Assembly (NCBI RefSeq): GCF_964340395.1
Contig: NC_135565.1
Coordinates: 10,436,742-10,500,741, forward strand
DNA: 64,000 nt
From: Glandiceps talaboti
Taxonomy: Eukaryota > Hemichordata > Enteropneusta > Spengelidae
Direction: 5' to 3'
Part shown: positions 13,952-28,782 of the stretch, piece by piece
Numbering within the stretch: position 1 is the first letter of the stretch
Layout: each line of letters starts with the position of its first letter
Translations under genes and position numbers: made by a program
The notes under the pieces: generated by a model
What the model saw: the letters and a program-made list of their open reading frames with translations, nothing else
Database searches by the model: none
Told to the model about the DNA's origin: nothing

Positions 13952-14046
13952 ATGACATTATTGTTGATAAAACTATATTATCTAATATTATCATGTAGGC
14001 GCTGAGTTGTCAATGGTTAAGGAATATCGTAATATATGTCATCACA

Positions 14047-14048
<2 letters not shown>

Positions 14049-14119
<71 letters not shown>
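14049..14119. repeat. (AT)n microsatellite, 71 bp
   Basis: About 35 uninterrupted AT dinucleotides, able to extrude a cruciform. Confidence 0.98.
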
Positions 14120-14121
<2 letters not shown>

Positions 14122-14418
14122 GTCAAAAACTTGTTAAGATAAAATGTTAACGGCTCAGCAAAGTTATCAGTAGCTGACGTAGGTGGCACGTTGATTGTTA
14201 CAGGCGGAAAAATTGATGGGTTAATTAGTAATCAACATAGCTATCCATAATCTACATAGGTAATATATTGGTATCATTATATTGTATTATATATTATGAC
14301 TTATCAATAAATAACTTACATGTGGTTATTATTGATTAATATAAGTAATTAATTAAAATTGATATAAGTAATAAGTAATAATTAATAAATTTGTTTATCA
14401 TCGGTAATTACTCATAGA

Positions 14419-14636
14419 TGTGCTGATAATTAAGATAAAGGATGAGTTATCAGTAATTAAGATAGTTGATAAGTTATCGATATTTAATATAAATGGTAAG
14501 TTATCGATAGTTAACATATATGATAAGTTATCGATTGTTAATATAAGTGATACATTATCTATACCTAACGTAGGTGATCAGTTATCGATAGTTGATAGAG
14601 TAGATATGTTATTGAGTATTGGATAAGTTATTGATC
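14419..14636. repeat. AT-rich ~30-bp minisatellite
   Basis: About seven units of the form GATAAGTTATCGATAGTTAA plus about 10 variable bases. GATAAGTTATC is itself near-palindromic. Because 30 is a multiple of 3, the translation repeats every 10 residues (KLSIVNI-type), giving a false open frame at 14420-14626. Confidence 0.85.
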
Positions 14637-15068
14637 CTAATTTAGTTAGATATTGGCTATTATACACCTCAACGTTCTTATAGAACTGGTAATTGGTCAG
14701 AGTCGAATCACGTGACTTTTAGATAAACTACTGCCCGCACGGTGATGTTGTTCGCGCATGCAGATACTATTGCCCGGACCCATTGGCCGCTGGAGTTATT
14801 TCGACCGATGTGCATGTATTCTGCGCATGACAACAATGATGTTGTTTTGTTTGGATGACAAATTCACTAAAGTGAGACACACACACGTTTTTACTTGTTG
14901 CAGAAGTTGATTAAACATCAAATTAAGTATCTAAAAGTACAATTTTAAAATGAATATTCAAGGGGAAACATTACTATTGATGACGAAAATGATGAATGAA
15001 GAGTAGCTATGTGAATGATTGAACGAATGATGAGTGGATGGTGTAATAAAATTAATATCACATGCAGT
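14637..15068. other. non-coding stretch, no supported gene
   Basis: Nothing recognised. Two short similar blocks, ACTACTGCCCGCAC near 14730 and ACTATTGCCCGGAC near 14766, may be remnants of an element. Confidence 0.4.
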
Positions 15069-15204
15069 AGGGCAATATCGCAATTTAGTGCCTGCACAAG
15101 GGTTGGCACACCAAAATTGTGATGATGCCCACGCCTTCAGCACGATCAAAAATTTGGTAAAGCGTGCCAACCCTTGTGCAGGCACTAAATTGCGATATTG
15201 CCCT
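15069..15204. mobile_element. hairpin element with perfect 41-bp inverted arms
   Basis: The 41 bases at 15069-15109 (beginning AGGGCAATATCGCAATTTAG) are the exact reverse complement of 15164-15204. Pairing continues inward with one bulge (ACCAAAATT against AATTTGGT) to a loop of roughly 32 bases, and outward imperfectly (ATATCACATGCAG against a CTGTTATGTGTTAT block). A miniature TIR or fold-back element is the simplest reading. A hairpin RNA precursor is possible but unsupported. No clear target-site duplication was seen. The identical arms imply a young element or arm conversion. Confidence 0.7.
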
Positions 15205-17131
15205 CGCTGTTATGTGTTATTTCTAATTGTACCATTATTTTTAAATTGCCAAGGAACATTAACAAATTTACTTTGAAAAAAACTATAACTGTTAAAATCA
15301 TATATGACAAACCATTTCTGTTGAAGTGTCGTTCTTGAAATGTAAATATATCGATGTCGTATTACTGTGATCATAGAGATTGCATGGCCTTTAGGACATG
15401 TTAGATACTGCCGTCAATGAATATTTAGATGTGCTTGTAGTTGAATATACCCTACTTTGTTCTGGCCAAGAATGAAGTGAATAAAATGCACCCACTGATT
15501 CACTGATGATCGCGAAAGCGATAAATCAATGGAGGAGAGATCGATTTCCTACTGTAAATTTTTCGATAGAATGAAAGTTATAAATTGAAAAGGCCTTACT
15601 TTTATGGCCCCCTTCAGTAAAATACATTGGGCTAAGGGCAGCCATTTCGTCACTCGACTGAAAATTATGATGCCAACATCGCGACATTGGCGAGTCGTAT
15701 TCTTTGTTTGGATACCCTAAAAATCACTCAAGCGAGGTGCACCTAGCTGCTGAGTCACGCGACCCATGCACAGTTTTGCCCGTATGCCATCGCTTTGGTG
15801 AGATGGTGATATGACGTTTATTTGGTGTAGACACGAAGGTGTGTATAGACGGTAGCACCACCACGCACACGATAAACGTTTACGTCATTTTATAGGTATC
15901 GTAATGTCATCGCAATAAGTCATCTATACCGATGAAACAGTGTCTTTGCAGGATTCGAGTCGTACACAATTGATCAATAGAGTAAAACAGGGTTGTCACT
16001 TTTTAGTATTTTCAACCAAATGGCGTCCACTTAAATAATCTTATATCAAAATTAAAGAGTAGCGGGATCGAGATAATTAAGATAATTCGACGAAGCTTGG
16101 GGATGAATCGATTCAACTTTTCGATGGTTATATTAGCATTGGTCGTACTTCTGATCTTTGTAATGTCGAACAAAATATTCATACGACCATCGTTGACAAG
16201 GATTCCCCGACAAAGTAATAGTTAAATTAATGTATTGCTTACTTTTTACAGTGTCGCAACAGATGTCGCGGTGTTGAGGGTCTCATCGTCTGATGCACAG
16301 AGTGTGACCATATATATATGTTGTGAGGATGATAACACATTCCATCTTGCAGTTTTTTTTGTTTTTTTTGAGATACAACTATCTCATTAATTTCTGTCCG
16401 GCCCTACCCGGTTCATCCTCACCACCATATCCACCAACTAAAACAAGTGTGGATATTGCCACTGATTAAGACCTCGTCAAGTCCTATCAGGACGTGATCT
16501 GGACGACTTAAACCTCCGTAAAAGACCGTGAAGGCCGATAAGGACATAGGGAGAAAAAAAGAACACCTATAAAAAGACTACGAATAATAGTTTATCGTGT
16601 TCCCCTCCCGGCGACGGATTACTTCAATTGTACGCCGTATAACACTATAAAGCACATCCCGAGTCCATTCACTAAACAAAAGACACCACGTCTGATACCT
16701 CCTTGGCGGCCAACTGTTACTAAATGTAGCAACGTGATTTCTTGATGAATTTTAAAAAAAAGGATCATATCACTGTAAAATGAGACAATCCATTATTTCA
16801 TCTATCTGAACAGTCATGTTTGTTTTTTCTTTGTCAACCTTTCACTGGAACATTGATAACAGTTACCGAATTATTGATTTTAATCAGTAAGTTCTTTTAA
16901 ATGAATTTATCCAAAAAAAAATGTCGAAGCTAGAATTTTGAAATTGTGGCTGATTGGATGTGATGCTGCATTGGTAGACTTTGCAGGAGATTTAATTAGG
17001 TGGTGTTGATATTACCAACCAAGATTTAGTCGATTTAATGCAGTTTCTGCAGTTCACATGGTAAAGACAGAACACGACATTACGAGAGACTACATACTGC
17101 ATGCCATGACAAATACAATGACACAAACACA
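15205..17131. other. non-coding stretch, no supported gene
   Basis: Read on both strands; no gene or element could be delimited. Confidence 0.45.
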
Positions 17132-17193
17132 TGTGTATGTATGTATGTATGTATGTATGTATGTATGTATGTATGTATGTATGTATGTATGTA

Positions 17194-17231
<38 letters not shown>

Positions 17232-17336
17232 CATGCATGCATGCATGCATGCATGTATGTATGTATGTATGTATGTATGTATGTATGTATGTATGTATGT
17301 ATGTATGTATGTATGTATGTATGTATGTATGTATGT
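17132..17336. repeat. compound (ATGT)n(TG)n(ATGC)n(ATGT)n microsatellite
   Basis: (ATGT)n to about 17202, (TG)n to 17230, (ATGC)n to about 17252, then (ATGT)n to 17336. The flanking open frames on both strands are translations of this repeat. Confidence 0.98.
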
Positions 17337-17464
17337 TAATTACAATGTTTACGAAAGGGAAAATGTTGACTGATAGAATAGAGGAAAAAGTACGCACTAT
17401 AAAAACCAAGTAAATGCTCCGCCAATCAAAGAGAGTGAGTACATAACCATTGTCATATGTCGGC

Positions 17465-17511
17465 CAGTCAGTCAGTCAGTCAGTCAGCCAATCAGTCAGT
17501 CATTATCTGCC

Positions 17512-17603
<92 letters not shown>

Positions 17604-17629
17604 ATTATATGTCTGTCTGTCTGTCTATA

Positions 17630-17709
<80 letters not shown>

Positions 17710-17749
17710 ATTATCTGTCTGTCTGTCTGTCTGTCTGTCTGTCATTATA

Positions 17750-17821
<72 letters not shown>
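17465..17821. repeat. (CAGT)n then (CTGT)n microsatellite with repeated CATTAT spacers
   Basis: A short (CAGT)n tract (17465-17500) is followed by about 320 bp of (CTGT)n. The same interruption, GTCATTAT(A/C)TG, appears at 17501, 17603, 17709 and 17743, so whole segments of the microsatellite were duplicated with their spacer. Confidence 0.97.
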
Positions 17822-17822
<1 letters not shown>

Positions 17823-18684
17823 TAACAAATAGTCGTCCAATTTGGTCCATTGTATATACAGTAGGTACAAAGTCAAATGGTGTATTCTGATTATGAATAG
17901 CCTAACATATCTGTATACATGTCAATTTGTTGCAAATAAAGACAATTGCGTAAATGACACAAAAAAGGAACTACATACGTTACTGTTGATGGAAAGTAGC
18001 TAAAGGTGAAAGAAGTCACTGTATTCTATCACTAACAGAAATGATATACATGCACATGTATTGTGAAGTAGTAACACTTATTTGAAAGTAAATAGAATTT
18101 GTCATATTAAATCTGCTGTTGAACTATTCAAGTTGTAACAGTTTAGTGAAATGTGTTGTAAGTAGCCATTTCTGTTTCTGTTGCCTTGGTAACATTGATG
18201 AGTACCACACCAAGTTGAAGCCATATACGATGTCACATTGAAAAAAATGCTGGATTTTGTCATGAGACGTTTTGATGTGTTTTTTTTTCCGTGAAAACAT
18301 CATTTTATCATATTTACCTTGGCATTGCATACATTCCTAAATCAGTGAAACTGAAGTCAAAACAGCCAATGGCTCTTTTTTTTTCTGTGAAGATTAAATC
18401 CTTGAAAAGGTAGCATTCCACTACTATATACTACGATAAATTTTATATCATAACCTTTTTTATGAATACTGTCAAATAATCACTTAATATGATTTCAAAT
18501 TGTATGTAACGACAGCGATGGATGATATTTCATTTTTCCACGTAATAAAACTTTATGTTAAATTTACTATATGCAGTGCGCGATGTTCGTTGTAAGTATC
18601 CACTATTCTACATTGCCATGGTTGCAATACATATTCACGCAGCACCATAGTTACATAAGATGGTTTGTGATGTTTGAGTCAATA
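17822..18684. other. non-coding stretch, no supported gene
   Basis: Nothing recognised. The 68-codon minus-strand frame at 18124-18330 has no domain. Confidence 0.45.
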
Positions 18685-18831
<147 letters not shown>

Positions 18832-19081
18832 GAGTTTTAATTCTACAAAAAATACTTTCAGTGAATATGAGCTGAACAAACTCCAATTTACTATATTCTG
18901 GGTTATTATGGGAAAATACTCAAAATTAGAACATGAACCAAGATCCCATGAACTCTGTTTACTGCAAGAAAGTTACACATTATAACCACCGAGTCCGACT
19001 GTTACTGTTACCACAGATAAAAATAAACTGATAACAACATTATCTTGAACCTGAAAGCACACATTCTTACTTTTGTATCAG
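18832..19081. other. non-coding stretch
   Basis: Nothing recognised. Confidence 0.4.
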
Positions 19082-19112
19082 TTGTATGTATGTATGTATG
19101 TATGTATGTATG

Positions 19113-19141
<29 letters not shown>
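19082..19141. repeat. (GTAT)n microsatellite, ~60 bp
   Basis: About 15 pure GTAT units. Confidence 0.97.
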
Positions 19142-19143
<2 letters not shown>

Positions 19144-19267
19144 TTTTGTCTTTAGCATGCAGTCTTTCCTTGGCCCACGTCACGTCATCAAGTAAACGCA
19201 CCTGTGTTTTATTCGCGTTTGTATAGATGGTTATCTACCTTCGTCTACACAACGTAGCTGTTTCGAT

Positions 19268-19487
19268 TTACCCGTATCTCGTAGGACATAGTCAAAACGT
19301 ACGGTATCCTTGGACATAGTCAAAACATACAGGTGTCCTAGGACGTAGTCAAAACGTATAGGTATCGTAGGAGACGGTGAAAACGTAAGGTATCCTAGGA
19401 CACAGTCAAAATTTAGAGGCATGGCATGGTAGGACATAGTCAATATTTACAGATATCGTAGGACATAGTCAAAACTTACAGATGTTG
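19268..19487. repeat. ~29-bp minisatellite, about 7 units
   Basis: GGACATAGTCAAAA recurs at 19283, 19312, 19341, 19370 (variant), 19398, 19432 and 19461. Spacing is 28-29 bp except for one 34-bp step caused by a short GGCAT duplication. Each unit ends in ACGTA(C/A)GGTATCCTA or a variant. Confidence 0.85.
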
Positions 19488-19842
19488 TTGAAATATATAA
19501 ACTATGAAACACCGTGGTATATGTCTACATTTCAAAAGAAATACAAAAATGACATTTATGAGCATACATATACTATAACAGGTTTTTTTCTCGAATGACG
19601 TGAGATCATGATCTGTGTAACCCTTTACCCAGTCTTGTCAATAATCTTGTCAATAATGTTTGCAAGCAGAAGAAAGTAGTGCCAAATTCATTTTTTAAAA
19701 TATCACCAAGTACTAGAAACTTCATGTTATATTTATAAACAACTTTAAAAGCATTATGGTTTATGATTTCGAAATTATCATTTCAATCACGTGATTTTCT
19801 TCCTGGTGATTGTGAATGGATTTAATGATGATAGCAAGTTGA

Positions 19843-20166
19843 ACCAAAAAATATGGAATAATATTCTCTGGTCGTTCTACGTCACCACAACGCGTGTCTA
19901 TGTCACAAGAACGCGTGTTTACGTCACTGGTTCTGCTGTGTTCGAAATATAATTCAAAACGTTCAAAACTGCCATTATTTCCCCCGATTTTTCTTTTGAT
20001 ATTACTAGCGCTGGTATAATTATGTTATTCTAAAAGTGTTTTTCTTCATTCGGCCAGAAAATACGTGTGACCTAAGGGTTTGTCTAGCGACTCGTAGTGA
20101 CAAAGGCCCTTTAGGTCACTCATAATTCTCTCGACTGAACGAAGAAAAATATTGGGTAACATCTAA
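19843..20166 (+). mobile_element. dispersed hairpin-bearing repeat, copy 1 (intact)
   Basis: This 324-bp sequence is repeated in inverted orientation at 52326-53610. It contains two ~21-bp subrepeats (GTCACNANAACGCGTGT) near 19880-19925. It ends in a long hairpin: arms at about 20038-20078 and 20106-20151 (CTTCATTCGGCCAGAAAA against a CTCTCGACTGAACGAAG-type arm), with a loop that is itself bounded by TTTGTC and GACAAA. It has no coding capacity and no obvious TIR at the outer ends. It looks like a non-autonomous dispersed element with a structured 3' end. Confidence 0.75.
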
Positions 20167-21711
20167 GAGTAATAATATTGGCAAAATAGATGTCATCAAT
20201 AAATTTTATCAACCGTTTGTCACCAAAACATTATTTTATTTCCTAACTTGTTAAATTTTTGTCCAACATGCGCGTGATTGTTTGTTTGTTTGTTTGTTGT
20301 CTGAAAGGGTACGTACCGTCGCAATCACTGTGTACGTTGTTACCCAGCCCAAGTGCCAACAACAGTGTTGTATGATGACAACCGAGTCACTAGGGGAAAC
20401 GAAGTCTGTCGTAAACAAATCTAAAAGAGCATTTCTTAATACTCAGAAACAAAAAGTTTTGTTTGAGCGTCCCTAACTACTTGTCATGTTTACGTTGTGT
20501 AAAAACCCTGATGGGGCTCGTGCGCGTCAATCAGGGTGTCTTTTTCTCTTGAAACGACGTAGAAAAGAATTCTTTTATTTGTTTTGACAAAAATGCAGCT
20601 TACAATAGAATGGCATGTTTTATGTTTGACGGTGACAGAGAGTGGAGCTTAACTACGTTAATATGAATAGGAAATTTATCGTGAAGGACCGGCGGGGGTG
20701 GTGCGCTGCTCGTCTGCTGTTGCGCAAATGTGTTGGGATGTTTACAAACAAGAGTTTAACACAAAAATTCAAAATTTTGTTGTTTTTCAAGCACTTCGAT
20801 TTCTTCTCTTTTACCGAATTGTTCCTCTTTCCGTTGTCCCTTGTAGCTTAGTAGATATTCTGTTGCGGGGGACCCCCTGATGACGTGCACAAGTAACTTG
20901 GGCGTCGCACCGCTGTGTTTACCATGATGGTTTTACTGAGCAACTAGGGACACACACAGAGAAGCAACTCGATACAAGAGAACATATCAAACTAAGATAT
21001 ACATTGGGTGGGAAAACACATGATGCTTGACAAACGACGAAACCTTTGAATTTTAGCGTCAATCTCAGAGTCTTGTTTGTGAGCGTCCCAAAATATTATG
21101 CGCAACGGAAGATGCGCAGCTTACGACTTCTGCATTTGAACGAAAAGTAAAAAAAATTAGATAGCAAAAGTCTATAGTAAACAATAAACGTAAAATACAA
21201 ATTACTAAGTAGTGACAGAAGTTAGAAAATAATTCAAATAAACCAATAAAGTGTAGCCACTTAAATGTACTTACACTCTAATAAATAACAGTTGCGACTA
21301 CTCTTGTCATTTTAATCGTTGCAAAATAATTGATAACACACAAAGTATCGTTAATATACAACATATGCACAGGTTCACGTTAACAACACAATATACGTAT
21401 ACACACACATACACAAACAAACAAACTGCGCGCGCACATACACGCACAACACATGCAAAGTACACACACAACATATTTTGCTACCGTCGATGAAAAATAA
21501 AATTAGAAAACAAAGGCCGAAATAAAATCTAGACATACTATTGTAATGGTGGGTGACCTACAGACCATGTTTGGTGTCTGCACTAAAATAATATCAACAT
21601 TAACTTATTACAATTAATAATTGTGTCTTTAAAAACATGAAATATGGTGATATCGGAGAGGAACGATATTATTCAAAAGTTACCTTTATTTCATAATGCG
21701 AAATATAATGA
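20167..21711. other. non-coding stretch with minor simple repeats
   Basis: (GTTT)n at 20278-20298 and a CA/CG-rich purine-pyrimidine stretch near 21398-21472. Open frames at 20282-20476, 20642-20851 and 20698-20880 show no domain. Confidence 0.45.
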
Positions 21712-22039
21712 AGCCCCGTCTCCACCTGAATCGATTCAAAACCTGATATAAACTGAATTAATTCAGTTAAATTGGTTCAGAACCTGTTTCTGTTCTCAGG
21801 AGAAAACTGAGCAATTGATTTCAATCATTTCACTTTAATTTGATTTTTTTGCGTCTGTTTTGAGCCGATTCAGTTTGAAAGGGTTCGAAACTACTACCCC
21901 CCCCCCCGCTTTTAGGTAGTTTTTGAATCGATTCAAATAAATTGGTTCAAACCAATTTCAGAGCATGGGGGGGGGGGACAGGAGAACCATGTTCGATTTG
22001 ATTTCTAACCGATTCAAGATTTCAAGTGAGGACATGGCT
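21712..22039. mobile_element. degenerate TIR element candidate, ~328 bp
   Basis: AGCCCCGTCTCCACCTGAAT at the left is matched by the inverted AGCCATGTCCTCACTTGAAA at the right. The interior is full of short self-complementary blocks (GAATCGATTC, TTGGTTCAAACCAA, GAATTAATTC). Two homopolymer runs, C at 21897-21907 and G at 21967-21977, sit in the interior. No target-site duplication was seen. It fits a decayed miniature DNA transposon. Confidence 0.55.
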
Positions 22040-22111
22040 ATACAGCAGGTCATCAAAATGTATCTTGTCAGAACTGGACAACGACCTTAACGTTTGAGAT
22101 AAACAAATACA

Positions 22112-22460
22112 CTAGAACGCAATATAAAACAATAAAAAGGGTTGAAAGGTCATGATATTTCTATAATGTTATTTTTGCGATTGAATCTGTGAGGAAGTTA
22201 CGACGTTATTGTTAGAGAAAAAGAAAAAAAATATAAGTGTCCTTTAACGCAATATTAAAAACAAACAAAAAAATGTAAAGTAACATTTCGAGGCATTTCT
22301 ATACTGTATACGTCATACCTGCAGTGGAGTAAAGACGTCCCAAATTGCTCAGAAAAAAATAGAATACTGATGTCATAGACGCAAAGTACACAAAAACAAA
22401 AAAGGTATTTGTATAATGTCTTTTTTTTGCGTTCAAATCGTATCAGTACCTGAGCGAATC
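22112..22460. repeat. three diverged ~130-bp tandem units
   Basis: Units starting near 22117, 22247 and 22378 share AACGCAATATAAAAAC, then GGNATTTNTATAATGT, then TTTTTTTGCG. They are diverged and were aligned only by eye. Confidence 0.5.
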
Positions 22461-25262
<2,802 letters not shown>

Positions 25263-25396
25263 TACTGTGTTACATTACATTACATTACATTACATTACAT
25301 TACATTACATTACATTACATCACATTACATCACATCACATCACATCACATTACATTACATTACTTTACATTACATTACATCACATCACATTACATG
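25263..25396. repeat. (ACATT)n / (ACATC)n pentanucleotide repeat
   Basis: About 26 pentamers. ATTAC units dominate at first, then a patch of CACAT variants, then ATTAC again, indicating local spread of a T-to-C variant. Confidence 0.97.
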
Positions 25397-26032
25397 TGAC
25401 TGCCATCCAACAAGGTACACGGTGAGCATATCGGAATGCCAATTAAAATACCGCTTTCAAAATCAAGATTCAAGAAAATTAAATTATTTTCAACATCACG
25501 AACTCACATACAACCTTTATATCGAGGCATAATTTTGACAGTCAAACTCTGTTTATCACTTGGGAATTACCCAAAAAATGACGTTGTCATATACATACAC
25601 CATTTGTATACTAGATACATTTTGGCGGAATGTCTCGTTTTTGTAAAGTGAATGCTTTCGCCGAGTATTATCAACCAAGGTAAGTACTGATATCAACAAT
25701 ATCACATCGCACAATAAACGACTCCCAGGAATGTAACGAACGAAATACTTGAAAAATTTGATTAAAACACGAAATAGTAGATGAATTAATGAACCAGAAT
25801 GGATTCACAGTACTGCCACCAACACATTTATAGATAGCAAGGCATTCAAATCAGATTCAATATCAGGTACACACAGACTTGTGGGACGGTTGACGTTAAT
25901 ATCAAAAACAGCAATACAATTGAAACATGAATTGCGCTTAGTACTTAGTACTTTATTTTCAATTTCTTACATATGTAACTATATTTTGAATGGTTGTGTT
26001 GTGTTCAGAATAGATGCAGTAAAGTGTTTGTT
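25397..26032. other. non-coding stretch, no supported gene
   Basis: Nothing recognised. Confidence 0.4.
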
Positions 26033-26372
26033 TTTTGTGACAACATTTCGTGTAAGGCATATCATGTGACATCTGTTGTTGTGTTTTGTAGTCTGCGGTG
26101 TTTTGTAGTCTGCGGTATTTTGTAGTATGTTGTGTTATGTAGTCTGCAGTGTTTGTGACGATATTTCGTGTACAGGCATATCATGTGACATCTGCTGTTG
26201 TTGTTTTTGTAGTCTGCAGTGTTTTGTAGTATGTTGTGAACTATGTAGTCTGCAGTGTTTGTGACAATATTTCGTGTACGGGCATGTCATGTGACATCTG
26301 TTGTTGTTTTTGTAGTCTGCAGTGTTTTGTAGTCTGCAGTGTTTTTGTAGTCTGCGGTGTTTTGTAATGTCA
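26033..26372. repeat. three ~108-119-bp units with nested 15-17-bp repeats
   Basis: Units start at GTGACAA/GATATTTCGTGTA near 26036, 26155 and 26262. Each carries GGCATATCATGTGACATCTG and then a run of TTTTGTAGTCTGC(A/G)GTG repeats whose number differs between units. It is a two-level tandem repeat. Confidence 0.85.
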
Positions 26373-27680
26373 TGTACAACGCGTTGTTTGACGTCCTGTA
26401 GCCTATTGGTTTAAATTGATCAAATATGAAACATGCAAAATTTGGAAATTCACCAGTAATACGACGTGTCTTGGTGTATATGTCAACGACGGAATGTTTG
26501 ATTTTCATGCAAATATGGCTACAAGAAAAGTCACAGAAAATGTTAGCTTTGCTTGTTGGATGAGTTATTTACAACTCATAGGTTACTTTGAGATGAAAGT
26601 ACGACGGGATTATCGCGGGCTTTCCGTTTCTATGACAACAGAATCAACTGTCAAAGTCGATAATTTTCCACACGACATGAGGTAACCCAGTGAATGTCGT
26701 TACTCGACTCAAAATATATTGCAGAGTTATCAGCGGTTACATTTTATTCGCAAATAGTATATTTAGCCGCCTAAACATTCAAGTTATGCTGTTCTTGTTA
26801 AAGCGATTTTTTTTCGGGAGGTATAATCCGAAATGAGGTAAGCCGTACACCGCAAGTCTGATTATTGAAATAATAGGCACAGGTGTGCCCTATATGCACG
26901 ATGCACTGGAGACTTTAGATACGCCGTGTTCTTATCTTTCCGTTCCGCAACGGACTGTAGGAAATGCCCAAGAGCGGTCGTGATGTATACTCTCAACGCG
27001 CTGTTGTTAAAAAAAAATTGACATCGGGAAAAGACGGTTCTGGTATGGCTTGAATTTACGCCGTATACTAAGATAAAAATCATATTTAACGAAAATTAGA
27101 CAATAACTTACCGCTAGATCGGTTGTACCCGTATTAGAGAGTCACGGTCTGGAATAGCGCTTGTCGGCTTCAATTACAGTCACTCAGTCAGCACGCAGTC
27201 TTCAACGAGGAGTTACCGGGCTAGCCATTCACTGACAGGAGTTTCTGGAATTTGATTGGATCACTTCTCTGCCAAACCCGGAGAATAACTCACTTATGAT
27301 TTCCCCACCCCTATAACTTAACAGATACGTTTTTTTTTAAATAGATAATTTTGTTTTAATATTCACATCATTTATGAGTGTTGTTTCTGTCTTTGGTGAT
27401 TAATTATGTGTATGAAATATTGCACTTCTAAATAGATATGCGTATTGATTAACGTTGTCAATAAATGTCCCTACGTTTGAATAACTCCACATATCGTCTC
27501 ACCTTGTGTACGCTAATCGGACGCGGGGAATACGATCTGGATGTTAAAACACGCAGAAACATGTAATGTCATTGGGACTGTTCAATCGAATTGACAATTA
27601 CCAGAAACGGTTAATGTTGTAAGTTTAAACACTGTAATGTACTTTTACATTGACTGAAACCAGCAACATCAACGTCATAG
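26373..27680. other. non-coding stretch, no supported gene
   Basis: An 89-codon plus frame at 26416-26685 and a minus frame at 26862-27083 were read without finding a domain. 27110-27310 is less AT-rich than its surroundings, without a recognisable motif. Confidence 0.4.
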
Positions 27681-28060
27681 CAACGGAATCCCAAGTAAAC
27701 AATAATGCAAATAAATTTTCAAAGCAAAAAAATAAAATAAAAAATTATTTATAAGCTTGTTAGCAATTTCTAAATATTATTTCGTTATCCATATTTTCAT
27801 TTTTTTGGTCAACAAAAAAATATCAATGGAATTTCAAGTAAACATTATAAACAAATTTTCTCAACAAAAAAAACATTACTCATCATGACAGAACTCTTGA
27901 TAGAACACTCTATAGAACTCTATAGAATTCTCTGATAGAAATTCTATAGCTACGTCTAAAAATAGTTTTATTCTTCCTAAACATTTTCCTTATTGAAGTC
28001 GACAAAGATATATCAGTGGAATTTTATGTATACAATATTACAGACAAATCTAAAAACATA
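27681..28060. repeat. diverged tandem copies, ~145-190 bp apart
   Basis: CAA(C/T)GGAAT(C/T)(C/T)CAAGTAAACA recurs at about 27682 and 27825, with a more diverged copy near 28013. Each is followed by AAACAAATTTTC-like sequence. There is a small TCTATAGAA cluster at 27905-27950. Confidence 0.5.
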
Positions 28061-28782
28061 CGAAAAAAACCAAAAAAAACCAAAAACAAAGAAAAAACAA
28101 ACCAATTTACTGTAAACTTGGACATTGTCACTTTGGACTAACATTCACAGGAAAGCAAAAACGCGAAAATAAGTAGTGACTGAAATGTTGTCTTGTGAAA
28201 AAAAACAATGCGCCAGGCTCAGTAATTCCTAACTATTAGTCTTTATGAACTAGTTGAAGATTTTAAAATGGGAAACTTTACAATGGCAAACAAATATCCA
28301 GATTTATATTGTCACTCCACTGTCATAAGACTTCTCTAATGGGAAACTCCACCGTTAAATCTAAAATATAATTTCGTTACTTTAAAAAAAAAAAAAAAAA
28401 TTATATATATATATATACACCCTGCACAGTATTGAATTACCCGTAGGTAACAGCATTGAATCACCCCGTAGGTAATATATTTGTGTAGCAGCACATATAG
28501 TATGGTGCAATAAATCCAATCAAATTGATTTTTGGGTCCGCATTCTAGAATTAGCACCCAGCGCGATTACGATTCACTGTACTACATATGGATATAGTGG
28601 ACCACTGATTGAAATATAAGATGTGGTATTTTAAAAATAAATATATTATTTGTTGCCTTATTGAAAACCTAATACTGCAGTTACAGCTACTGCACCTCTA
28701 CACGTATATAGATAGATAGGTGTATCTACCTTTGTTCGTTTTCACCATCATCATGCATCTTAGTTATTTCGAATAATGTTTT
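28061..28782. other. non-coding stretch with an A/AT simple repeat
   Basis: 28384-28417 is poly(A) running into (TA)n. Otherwise nothing recognised. Confidence 0.5.

Noticed and set aside
13576-14005. Long Met-Tyr-Val-Cys and Thr-Tyr-Ile-His frames (also at 17.1, 30.6, 36.6 and 59.4 kb)
   Set aside because: (ATGT)n/(ATAC)n contains no stop in these frames; pure simple-repeat artefacts.
15811-15893. Inverted ATGACGTTTAT / ATAAACGTTTACGTCAT blocks suggesting another TIR element
   Set aside because: The arms do not align without a 6-base gap, and no wider inversion exists.
17450-17890. Leu-Ser-Val-Cys frames on plus and Asp-Arg-Gln-Thr frames on minus
   Set aside because: (CTGT)n translated; not genes.
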